This document shows positions 1 through 5,987 of a stretch of 7,467 bases of DNA, in pieces. The notes under the pieces were generated by a model. That model saw only the letters and a program-made list of their open reading frames with translations. It did not search any database and was not told where the DNA came from. The DNA comes from Candidatus Neomicrothrix sp. UBA825 (GTDB taxonomy: Bacteria; Actinomycetota; Acidimicrobiia; Acidimicrobiales; UBA8592): the NCBI GenBank assembly GCA_002295705.1, contig DBHP01000058.1:1440-8906 (forward strand), in the 5' to 3' direction. The position numbers and the translations under genes are program-made. Numbering within the stretch: position 1 is the first letter of the stretch; each line of letters starts with the position of its first letter.

Positions 1-354
1 GCACCTCTTGTGGACTTTATGAGTTTCGGGACTAATGACCTCACCCAAATGACATATGGATTTAGCAGGGATGACGTAGAGGCAAGTGTGATTAAGCAAT
101 ATATCGAAATGGATATTCTGCAAGAAAGCCCTTTCGCACAATTAGATGCTTTAGGTGTTGGAAAGCTAGTCCAAGAAGCAATAAACAGCAGCAGAGCAGT
201 TAACCCTGAAATCAAAATTGGGATCTGTGGAGAACATGGAGGAGATCCATCATCAATTCGTTTTCTAGTCAACTCCGGTGTGAACTACGTAAGTTGCTCT
301 CCTCCTCGTATTCCAATCGCACGTTTGGTTAGCGCTCAGGAGTCGCTTAAATAA
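1..354 (+). CDS. ppdK: Pyruvate phosphate dikinase, C-terminal fragment (5' end outside window)
   Basis: This is the last 117 codons of a gene that begins upstream of the window; the frame is open from base 1 to the TAA at 352-354. The product interconverts pyruvate, ATP and phosphate with phosphoenolpyruvate, AMP and pyrophosphate in central carbon metabolism. What is visible is the end of the PEP/pyruvate-binding TIM barrel. It includes SFGTNDLTQMT (bases 22-54), whose Asn-Asp pair lies in the substrate site, the FSRDD segment, and GICGEHGGDPSS. In the last motif the Cys (bases 226-228) is the catalytic acid/base Cys of the family. The terminal CSPPRIPIAR closely matches the usual CSPFRVPIAR. 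PEP synthase and enzyme I share the barrel, but the FGTNDLTQMT/FSRDD combination and the very short tail after IAR favour PPDK. It is followed 50 bp later by dnaG on the same strand. Confidence 0.95.
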   Translation, partial: APLVDFMSFGTNDLTQMTYGFSRDDVEASVIKQYIEMDILQESPFAQLDALGVGKLVQEAINSSRAVNPEIKIGICGEHGGDPSSIRFLVNSGVNYVSCSPPRIPIARLVSAQESLK

Positions 355-367
355 TCAATAACCGCCG

Positions 368-398
368 ATGAGATACCGTCCTACTTCTCGTGTATGTT
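368..398 (+). promoter_or_regulatory. Candidate leaderless promoter for dnaG
   Basis: A TATGTT hexamer (393-398), fitting the TANNNT form of a -10 box, ends exactly 6 nt before the ATG at 405, so a transcript would begin on or next to the start codon. ATGAGA (368-373, four of six matches to TTGACA) lies 19 nt upstream of it. No Shine-Dalgarno is present before the ATG. The same spacing occurs at two other genes in this window. This is inference from pattern only; read-through from ppdK remains possible. Confidence 0.4.
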
Positions 399-404
399 CT
401 ACTC

Positions 405-2378
405 ATGGGCTGGAGTCGGGAATTTATAGAAAAGGTTAGGGATGCAACTGACCTTACGGATGTCGCAGGGGATTTTGGCGATACTAAAAATGCGGGCCGA
501 GGAAGCGTCAAACTTAATTGCCCACTCCCAAATCACGATGAAAAGACTCCTTCATGCAACGTGCAACCGAAAGTTTTCCATTGTTTCGGCTGTCAGGAGG
601 GCGGCGATTGTTTCAAATTTGTTGAAAAGGTCCGAAATTGTGATTTTAATGAAGCCGTAAAATGGTTAGCTGATCGCGCAGGTATCGTACCGGAACCAAA
701 TGATTGGGTAGGCGGCACTGGAGGAGAAGACAAACGCAGAGACCTTTTCCAAGCCGTGTCAATAGCATCAGGCATATTCCAAGAACGTCTATTAGATATG
801 AGTAACAAACCTGCGCAGAAAGCACGAAACTTCCTGAGGGAGCGAGGAATTACCGGTGATATGTGCCGTAAATACGGAATAGGTTACTCATTCCCCAAAC
901 AAAAAGGGCTATCCGACAATCTGATCAAAGTTTTAGCTCCGCAAATGGAAGAAGAGTTCAAAAAAGCAAATATTAAAACAGAAGATATTGCACAAAAGGT
1001 AAAAGCTGCATTGAAACGTTCAGGTCTTTCCTCTGAATATCAAGGTCAAGTAACTGATTTTTTCTTCAGTGAAAGAATAATGTTTACAATTTATGACTCG
1101 AGTGACAGATCAATTGCGTTCAGCGGAAGACAGTTACCTGGAGGACCTGAGCCTAAATATAGAAATTCCCCTGTCACAGAGATTTATAAAAAAGACCAGA
1201 CTCTATACGGACTCAATTGGGCTAAGAAAAATTTTGCAAAGGAAGACCGCATCATTATCTGTGAAGGACAGATTGATGTAATCGCATTTCATGAAAGTGA
1301 ACTCCCAATTGCAGTGGCCCCGTGTGGAACGGCAATAACAGAAAACCATATTAAAACGCTCGCGAACTATTCTAAGAACATAATTATTTGCTTTGATTCC
1401 GATTCAGCTGGGCAAAATGCCACAAAAAAATTCGTTCAATGGGAGCAAAAGCATAATCTTCAAATCAAAGTCGCAACTCTTTCTGACGGAAAGGATCCTG
1501 GCGATTTTTTAACAGATAAAAACCTAACAGAGCTAGAAGAAGCTATAGATGGCTCCATACCGTTTCTTCGCTGGCAGATAAAGAACGCTATATCAAATGA
1601 GGATCCCCAAACGATAGAGGAGCGAGTTCAAGTAGCGAGCAAATGTTTACAGATAGTGAAGAATCATCATGAGGAAATGTTTCATGATGACTACGTGAAA
1701 TACATCGCTGATGAGTTTGATTTACCTTACGCAGGCCTAAGAGAGAAATTTGACAAACTAAACAAGTTGCAAAAGCCGGTTACGTCCAATTGGCAGCAGA
1801 CAATGCCTGAAGAGCAAACTAAAAGTGGGCGTAATGCAACTGCAAAGATTCAAGCGAAAAAAGAATCTAAGGAAATCCCATCTGTAGTAGCGATGAATGT
1901 ACTTTCTTTACTTCTCCATAACAGGCAAACTCTTGAAGCTGGAAAAGTAATCCCAGACCGCCTTGAACCCTTCTTATTCCCAATGGGCCCGCTAAGAGAT
2001 ATCTATAAGGCATTGTTAGAAAGCAAAAGCCTTGGTGAATGCATTGACAAACTTGAAGGAACTGAAGACCAATTATCAATCATCGCTAAACTGCGAAACT
2101 TGAAACCAGCCGAAACAGCTGATGCCGAAACTGCCATCAAAATGACTGGTGAACTGCTTATTCGTACAGTAGAAAAGACTTACGAGACACTTCATCAAAG
2201 GGCAGTCACAAATAATGATCTCAAAAGCATCAGTGACCTAGGGCAAGTTCATACGAATAAAAGCATTATGCAGAACGAAGGCTATAACCTCTTTTCTTCC
2301 GAAGCGGACTTTCTTATTGAGTGGCTTCGTGGAAGGCTTGAAAATACAGACACTCGTATGAAACCTAAAAATGACTAA
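405..2378 (+). CDS. dnaG: DNA primase DnaG
   Basis: The protein (657 aa) synthesises the RNA primers for chromosome replication and normally works with the replicative helicase. The N-terminal CHC2 zinc ribbon has ligands C39, H44, C60 and C63. Its spacing is C-x4-H rather than the usual C-x2-H, compensated by a hairpin about two residues shorter before the CFGC pair. The catalytic core follows, with the FSGRQL, PKYRNSP and LYGL signatures. The TOPRIM domain has the EGQIDVI motif (catalytic E287), the DSDSAG metal site (D331, D333) and DGKDP at 361-365. The last ~200 residues should hold the helicase-interaction domain but are too divergent to recognise. The start at ATG 405 (MGWSREFIEKVR) is preferred over a GTG at 390 because it matches the normal DnaG N-terminus and sits 6 nt after a -10-like hexamer. 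The 3' end overlaps the sigma gene by 8 nt. Length is slightly above the usual 580-640 aa. Confidence 0.97.
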   Translation: MGWSREFIEKVRDATDLTDVAGDFGDTKNAGRGSVKLNCPLPNHDEKTPSCNVQPKVFHCFGCQEGGDCFKFVEKVRNCDFNEAVKWLADRAGIVPEPNDWVGGTGGEDKRRDLFQAVSIASGIFQERLLDMSNKPAQKARNFLRERGITGDMCRKYGIGYSFPKQKGLSDNLIKVLAPQMEEEFKKANIKTEDIAQKVKAALKRSGLSSEYQGQVTDFFFSERIMFTIYDSSDRSIAFSGRQLPGGPEPKYRNSPVTEIYKKDQTLYGLNWAKKNFAKEDRIIICEGQIDVIAFHESELPIAVAPCGTAITENHIKTLANYSKNIIICFDSDSAGQNATKKFVQWEQKHNLQIKVATLSDGKDPGDFLTDKNLTELEEAIDGSIPFLRWQIKNAISNEDPQTIEERVQVASKCLQIVKNHHEEMFHDDYVKYIADEFDLPYAGLREKFDKLNKLQKPVTSNWQQTMPEEQTKSGRNATAKIQAKKESKEIPSVVAMNVLSLLLHNRQTLEAGKVIPDRLEPFLFPMGPLRDIYKALLESKSLGECIDKLEGTEDQLSIIAKLRNLKPAETADAETAIKMTGELLIRTVEKTYETLHQRAVTNNDLKSISDLGQVHTNKSIMQNEGYNLFSSEADFLIEWLRGRLENTDTRMKPKND

Positions 2379-3381
2379 CAATAAACGATTGCTAACTAAA
2401 GACGAAGAAATTTCGCATGGAACTAAAATTCAAATTGCTGCGCAGGCCAGCAATATCATATTGCGAGAAGCGGAAGCATTCATGCGATCAGAACCCAGTT
2501 CAGAGACCGCACTTCACATACATTTGCTAATCAACAAAAGTAAAAATATAGAGTACAACTTTGAAAGAATAGAAGAAATAGCCTTAGCACTAATTGCTAA
2601 GTTGCCACCTGGATCTGAAGAGAAAGAACAACGAATTAGAAGAAACTTGGAGAAAGTCAAAGTCGGCGGATGGGCAAAGGGGCAAATGATCGTTCGAAAT
2701 CAAGGTTTAGTTCGCAAACTAGCTATGACGCATTCAAGCCAATACGTAACTCAAGATGACCTCATACAGCAGGGAAACGAGGGTCTCATTCGGGCTGTTG
2801 AAAAATTTGACCCTGATATGGGAAATAAATTCTCAACTTATGCTCGAGATTGGATCAAACAAACAATAAACAGATATGTCGATGAGCAACACACAATTAA
2901 GATTCCCGAGTATTTGCGAAATAAGATCACGCGCATACGAAAAGCACAGAATAACTACCTTCAATCTATGGGGCAGGAAGCTCCCATATTTGTGCTCGCA
3001 TCCGAGTGCGAAATGTCAGAAAATGAAGTCGAGACCCTTCTCTCTATCAAACCTGATGCAATTTCACTAAATAAATCGTTTGGCGACGGAGAATCTGACT
3101 TAGAGAATTTTATTGAGGATGAAAAGTCGCTAACTCCAGAAGACGCAGCAGAGGAAACCATGATCAAGCAAAAACTTAAGAGCGCTCTAGAAGCACTTTC
3201 CCCTGAGGAAAGAGTAGTGATTGTGAGGCGTTATGCGTTGGACGGCAAGAGGAAGGCAACGCTGAAAGAAATAGGTGATGATCTTGGACTATCCAAAGAA
3301 GCTGTTCGGTTGAAAGAACAAAGAGTGCTAAAGAAACTTCAAATGTCAACAGACCTCCAGCATTTAAGCGGGGTCGAATAA
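2371..3381 (+). CDS. Sigma-70 family RNA polymerase sigma factor in the rpoD position
   Basis: The 336-aa product should direct RNA polymerase to promoters. The N-terminus (LLTKDEE, about 7-35) resembles region 1.2; there is no region 1.1. A variable helical segment follows, then region 2 from about residue 102 (NQGLVRKLA, DDLIQQGNEGLIRAVEKFDP, FSTYARDWIKQTINR at 154-168). Region 3 begins at IKIP, and region 4.2 holds the helix-turn-helix TLKEIGDDLGLSKEAVR (297-313). E310 and R313 match the -35-contacting Glu/Arg of the family. Oddities lie in region 2.4/3.0. The first of the paired promoter-melting Trp residues is Asp (D160) while the second is kept (W161). Q164 is kept but the next recognition residue is N167, and one residue is missing before TIKIP. 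Its place after dnaG, with start and stop codons overlapping and no clear Shine-Dalgarno, suggests translational coupling and an rpoD-like role. A second-class sigma is the alternative. Confidence 0.93.
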   Translation: MTNNKRLLTKDEEISHGTKIQIAAQASNIILREAEAFMRSEPSSETALHIHLLINKSKNIEYNFERIEEIALALIAKLPPGSEEKEQRIRRNLEKVKVGGWAKGQMIVRNQGLVRKLAMTHSSQYVTQDDLIQQGNEGLIRAVEKFDPDMGNKFSTYARDWIKQTINRYVDEQHTIKIPEYLRNKITRIRKAQNNYLQSMGQEAPIFVLASECEMSENEVETLLSIKPDAISLNKSFGDGESDLENFIEDEKSLTPEDAAEETMIKQKLKSALEALSPEERVVIVRRYALDGKRKATLKEIGDDLGLSKEAVRLKEQRVLKKLQMSTDLQHLSGVE

Positions 3382-3411
3382 AAGAAATCGTTAAAGAAAA
3401 CTCTTCGATGG

Positions 3412-3442
3412 TTACACAGTTATACTAAGGAACTGTTATTCT
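3412..3442 (+). promoter_or_regulatory. Candidate promoter of tRNA-Asn
   Basis: The 71-bp gap between the sigma stop and the tRNA holds two possible -10 boxes. TATACT (3421-3426) is one mismatch from consensus and would give a leader of about 20 nt. TATTCT (3437-3442), preceded by TG, would start transcription about 4 nt before the tRNA. TTACAC (3412-3417) is a weak -35 for the second. A perfect 6-bp inverted repeat, ACAGTT (3416-3421) and AACTGT (3431-3436), overlaps both. I cannot decide which box is used. Confidence 0.3.
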
Positions 3443-3452
3443 CACAGAACCT

Positions 3453-3525
3453 TCCGGGGTAGCTCAGTTGGCAGAGCGTCGGACTGTTAATCCGCAGGTC
3501 GTGGGTTCGAGCCCCACCCCCGGAG
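3453..3525 (+). tRNA. tRNA-Asn (anticodon GTT)
   Basis: A full cloverleaf can be drawn. The acceptor TCCGGGG (3453-3459) pairs with CCCCGGA (3518-3524), and the D arm GCTC/GAGC encloses AGTTGGCA. The anticodon loop CTGTTAA (3484-3490) carries GTT at 3486-3488. The T arm GTGGG/CCCAC has loop TTCGAGC. The discriminator is G (3525), as is usual for bacterial tRNA-Asn. The outermost anticodon-stem pair (27-43) is a T·C mismatch. The 3' CCA is not encoded (CAG follows), so it must be added enzymatically. Confidence 0.97.
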
Positions 3526-3529
3526 CAGA

Positions 3530-3555
3530 AAGCCTCCTTTGAAAAGAGGAGGCTT
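3530..3555 (+). terminator. GAAA-capped hairpin between the two tRNA genes
   Basis: AAGCCTCCTTT (3530-3540) pairs with AGAGGAGGCTT (3545-3555), giving an 11-bp stem with one internal T·G pair and a GAAA tetraloop (3541-3544). It starts 5 nt after the tRNA-Asn 3' end. The following bases (ATCTCTGCTT) are pyrimidine-rich but not a true T tract. It may therefore be a weak intrinsic terminator, or a processing or spacer stem between co-transcribed tRNAs. Confidence 0.55.
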
Positions 3556-3605
3556 ATCTCTGCTTGCGTTACCTCAATTGCTATTTTGCAGGGTAAGATC
3601 CATTC

Positions 3606-3678
<73 letters not shown>

Positions 3679-3689
3679 CAGCTAGTGGA

Positions 3690-4505
3690 TTAACTGATTG
3701 GCTCTTTGCCGGCTTCTTGACGTATATCAATTCCGGTCAATAGGGCCCCAAAAATCTTTGTTGAAATGCCATTTATAGCGGCGTTTGATGCCATTCGTTT
3801 TGGTAGGCGAACTTCTTTTTTATTTTTCTCCACGGCTTTCACGGTGGATTTTGCTACCTTGACCGGGTCAGCAACAGCCATGAAACCAAACTTCATGAAT
3901 CTGTCTACCCCTCTTTTCATAAGCGGATCGGCATCAATATCATCCCACATTTTGGTATCAACAGGTCCCAGATGAAGGATGGAGACATTTAAAGGCGTGT
4001 ATCTCAATTCCATGCGAAGAGATTCGGCATATCGCGTTAGGCCAGCTTTTGAAGAACAGTAAGCAGACATAGCTGGATTACCCGTGGTTGCTGCGATAGA
4101 GGATGTATAAACAAGGTGACCGGTTCCTCTCGAAAGCATTTTAGGTAAGACAGCAGCAGTTAAGACCTGTGGAGTGATGAGGTTTATTCTCAGTGTCTCT
4201 TCTATTTCCTTCTCAGTTATGTCTTCTATGAGGGTACTTTTCTCTATTCCGGCGTTATTGATCAAGACATCTATAGGTCCGACGCTATCTTCAACATTAT
4301 CAATGTATGTCCTGGCATCTTCTGGATCGTTTGCGTCAAAGGGAATAGCAATTCCGTTAATTTCTTTCGCAAGATTTGAAATAGCGCTCTCGGTTCTTGC
4401 CGATAGGACCACTTGACTTCCAGCGGCGGCAAATTCTTTGGCAATTTCAGCTCCGATGCCTCTGGAAGCACCGGTAATGACTACTCTTTTCCCATCTAAA
4501 TTCAT
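3690..4505 (-). CDS. Short-chain dehydrogenase/reductase (SDR), classical type
   Basis: This 271-aa cytoplasmic oxidoreductase has a complete classical SDR layout. The nucleotide-binding TGASRGIG is at 11-18, NNAG at 83-86, and the tetrad is N108, S136, Y149 and K153 (YCSSK). LGPVDT follows the active site. The Arg after the second strand (SAR, R37) suggests NADP(H) rather than NAD(H). The C-terminal ~60 residues, which set substrate choice, are not diagnostic, so the substrate is unknown. The start is supported by AGGAG six nt or so before the ATG. The gene converges on the tRNA, with only 11 bp between its stop codon and the tRNA 3' end. It follows the DDN-family gene on the same strand after a 132-bp gap, so the two may or may not be co-transcribed. 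Confidence 0.94.
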   Translation of the reverse strand: MNLDGKRVVITGASRGIGAEIAKEFAAAGSQVVLSARTESAISNLAKEINGIAIPFDANDPEDARTYIDNVEDSVGPIDVLINNAGIEKSTLIEDITEKEIEETLRINLITPQVLTAAVLPKMLSRGTGHLVYTSSIAATTGNPAMSAYCSSKAGLTRYAESLRMELRYTPLNVSILHLGPVDTKMWDDIDADPLMKRGVDRFMKFGFMAVADPVKVAKSTVKAVEKNKKEVRLPKRMASNAAINGISTKIFGALLTGIDIRQEAGKEPIS

Positions 4506-4510
4506 TTTTT

Positions 4511-4515
4511 CTCCT
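4511..4515 (-). promoter_or_regulatory. Ribosome binding site of the SDR gene
   Basis: AGGAG on the minus strand lies 5 nt before the start ATG (4505-4503). It fixes the SDR start. It shows that the organism does use Shine-Dalgarno leaders, in contrast to several SD-less genes nearby. Confidence 0.75.
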
Positions 4516-4637
4516 AATTGTTTGAAAAGTTAAGAATGCGACACTCTGACATGATTGTAAAGGTAAGTTAACATACATTTATTTCAGAAATGTTAAATGA
4601 AGGAAAGATTATGTCTGATAGGGCCAAAGCAAGCGGT
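4516..4637 (-). other. Intergenic leader of the SDR gene
   Basis: No gene is visible here. On the minus strand TACAAT (4559-4554) is a good -10 candidate that would give a leader of about 40 nt ahead of the SDR start, but no convincing -35 lies 16-19 nt upstream. A 7-bp inverted repeat, TTAACAT (4568-4574) and ATGTTAA (4590-4596), with a 15-nt AT-rich loop sits upstream of that box. It could be an operator or a weak stem at the end of the upstream transcript. Confidence 0.3.
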
Positions 4638-5075
4638 CTAACTATCACCTGAAACTTCTTTGAGGGCTATTATGGGAATTTTACGTTGAGTTTTGTTTTG
4701 GTATGCCCCATAATTTGGGTATTTATCAGTGATCTCTTCCCACACTTCCTCGTAATGCTCATCTCCAAGAACATGCGCGAACATTGTCTTGTTTTCTGAT
4801 TGGGTTTCAATCTTTACTTTTGGGTTCTTAAGAAGGTTCATGTACCACTCTGGGTGACGATCGTCTCCGCCTTTTGAAGCGACAAGACAAATATCTCCAT
4901 CGAAGCTAATCGGACTGGTTAACATGACTGTTCTATCTTGTCCGCTTACCCGACCAATGGTTGTCAACTTAATAACTGGCATTCCAAAAGCATCCCAACC
5001 TCTTTTGCCTGCGGTAACTTTGATGAGACTGCGATGTAGGGTGTTAGCTAGTTTCATGAAGCTATCATTAGGCAT
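4638..5075 (-). CDS. DDN-family F420H2-dependent quinone reductase / nitroreductase-like protein
   Basis: This 145-aa protein belongs to the deazaflavin-dependent nitroreductase family (F420H2 quinone reductase, the family of mycobacterial Ddn). The characteristic core is present: LTTIGRVSGQDR at 37-48, where the TxGRxSG segment normally binds the cofactor phosphate tail, then DGDICLVASKGG (59-70) and RHPEWYMNLLKNPKV (73-87). The split-barrel fold is complete, with the typical length of 130-150 aa. Members use reduced F420, or in some cases FMN or heme, to reduce quinones or nitro compounds; the substrate here cannot be told. The longest start (5075) is preferred because a TANNNT hexamer lies 6 nt upstream; Met7 (5057) is an alternative. 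There is no Shine-Dalgarno. It diverges from the lipoprotein gene with only 17 bp between start codons. Confidence 0.9.
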   Translation of the reverse strand: MPNDSFMKLANTLHRSLIKVTAGKRGWDAFGMPVIKLTTIGRVSGQDRTVMLTSPISFDGDICLVASKGGDDRHPEWYMNLLKNPKVKIETQSENKTMFAHVLGDEHYEEVWEEITDKYPNYGAYQNKTQRKIPIIALKEVSGDS

Positions 5076-5081
5076 TCCAAA

Positions 5082-5087
5082 ACATTA
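5082..5087 (-). promoter_or_regulatory. Candidate leaderless -10 box for the DDN-family gene
   Basis: On the minus strand TAATGT (5087-5082) ends 6 nt before the ATG at 5075, the same geometry as seen before dnaG and the PhyH gene. The -35 region (about 5106-5111, minus-strand TTCTTT) is poor. If used, the promoter lies inside the 17-bp divergent gap and its -35 would lie in the first codons of the opposite gene. This is inference from position and pattern. Confidence 0.35.
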
Positions 5088-5092
5088 ACATT

Positions 5093-5974
5093 ATGAATCC
5101 GGAAAAAAGAATTATCATCTCTATAAAGTTTCTTGTTATAGCTCTTCTTTCTGCTGTCCTAACCTCTGGATGTTCCCAACCGGATTCGGAAAAGGCTTTT
5201 TTGATTCCTGTTGAAATAGCAATTGATGAGAATAATGAAAATGAAGCGCTAACAGAGCAAGCGACACCTATCGCAAGTCCGACTGCAATACCCACGCCCA
5301 CAATTACTCCTACTCCGACAGAAATTCCGATCCCAACGATTTCTATTGGATATATGGGATTTTCTGGAGAAAGGCCAACGGGATTGGTTATATCGGAATG
5401 CTCTCCACTCACTATTTATGACAAAGATGTTGAAGGTGTTCAAGAACATATCGACAGATATGACGAGATGTGCCGAGCGGCTGAAAGTGAAGGGGTAATC
5501 TTTGAAGTTAGAAGCGCATTCCGTAATTATTATGACCAACTAGATTATTACACTTCGGACAGGTTTGGTCCCTCCGTTGCCTCACACCCTGATGAATCAA
5601 TGCATGTTGCAGGCATGGCTATAGATTTAACAGCAAATTCAAAGATATGGACCCACGAAATAGTGGGCTGTTACGATGAAGAAGCAAATAATTTCACTTA
5701 TCTACAAGAACCAATTGATCACCTTGCCTATGCAGTAAAAGTAAGAAACGAAGAAGTGAGCGATTTGTGCCAACAATCAGTAACTGTAGTTCCAATCAAA
5801 AGATCCATGCTTTTCGGATTAACTCCCGGATGCACTGTTCTGACGGAACCTGAATGGTGGGGGGACCCTGAGGTAATTGAATGCAGTTCAGCCACTCTCA
5901 AACCTAATGGGATGATTCGGGAAGATTGGCACTTTGAGAACGCCGATCTCATCTCTGCTTTCATAGTCAAATAA
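5093..5974 (+). CDS. Lipoprotein with VanY-type (M15B) D-alanyl-D-alanine carboxypeptidase domain
   Basis: This 293-aa protein probably trims peptidoglycan stem peptides outside the membrane. A lipoprotein signal peptide (KR, then a hydrophobic stretch at 7-23) ends in the lipobox LTSGC, with lipidated C27. A Thr/Pro-rich linker (57-83) precedes the enzyme domain. The domain shows the M15B signatures: RSAFRNYYDQ, then SMHVAGMAIDL with zinc ligands H171 and D178, then REDWHFE with catalytic E277 and third zinc ligand H280. About 100 residues separate the two metal motifs, longer than in compact VanY proteins, and this stretch carries several Cys residues that may form disulfides. There is no Shine-Dalgarno, no alternative upstream start (in-frame TAG at 5069), and only 17 bp to the divergent gene. 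The next gene starts 13 bp after the stop, so the two form an operon. Substrate (D-Ala-D-Ala or D-Ala-D-Lac) is unknown. Confidence 0.88.
   Translation: MNPEKRIIISIKFLVIALLSAVLTSGCSQPDSEKAFLIPVEIAIDENNENEALTEQATPIASPTAIPTPTITPTPTEIPIPTISIGYMGFSGERPTGLVISECSPLTIYDKDVEGVQEHIDRYDEMCRAAESEGVIFEVRSAFRNYYDQLDYYTSDRFGPSVASHPDESMHVAGMAIDLTANSKIWTHEIVGCYDEEANNFTYLQEPIDHLAYAVKVRNEEVSDLCQQSVTVVPIKRSMLFGLTPGCTVLTEPEWWGDPEVIECSSATLKPNGMIREDWHFENADLISAFIVK
5261..5341 (+). repeat. Thr/Pro-coding low-complexity linker repeat
   Basis: A run of imperfect Pro-Thr/Pro-Ile codon pairs encodes the flexible stalk between the lipid anchor and the carboxypeptidase domain. On the opposite strand it produces a spurious Gly-Val repeat reading frame. 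Confidence 0.7.
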
Positions 5975-5979
5975 AGCCT

Positions 5980-5984
5980 GAGGA
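5980..5984 (+). promoter_or_regulatory. Ribosome binding site of the transglycosylase lipoprotein
   Basis: GAGGA lies 3 nt before the ATG at 5988, inside the 13-bp gap after the carboxypeptidase stop. It supports this start and translation from a shared mRNA. Confidence 0.7.
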
Positions 5985-5987
5985 AAA

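Noticed and set aside
390..404. GTG start for dnaG at 390
   Set aside because: It adds five residues (VYVLL) not typical of DnaG. The ATG at 405 gives the family-like N-terminus and fits the -10 spacing.
3690..4505. Plus-strand frames at 3766-3975 and 4174-4416 as small genes
   Set aside because: They lie fully inside the SDR gene, whose catalytic motifs and SD are clear; the plus frames have no recognisable motifs.
4568..4596. TTAACAT/ATGTTAA inverted repeat as an intrinsic terminator
   Set aside because: The 7-bp AT-rich stem with a 15-nt loop and no T tract is too weak to call; kept only as a note in the intergenic entry.
5068..5412. Minus-strand frame with a Gly-Val repeat that looks like a membrane protein
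   Set aside because: It is the antisense of the Pro/Thr linker codons of the carboxypeptidase lipoprotein; the hydrophobic repeat is a mirror of the CCN-ACN pattern and has no RBS or family match.
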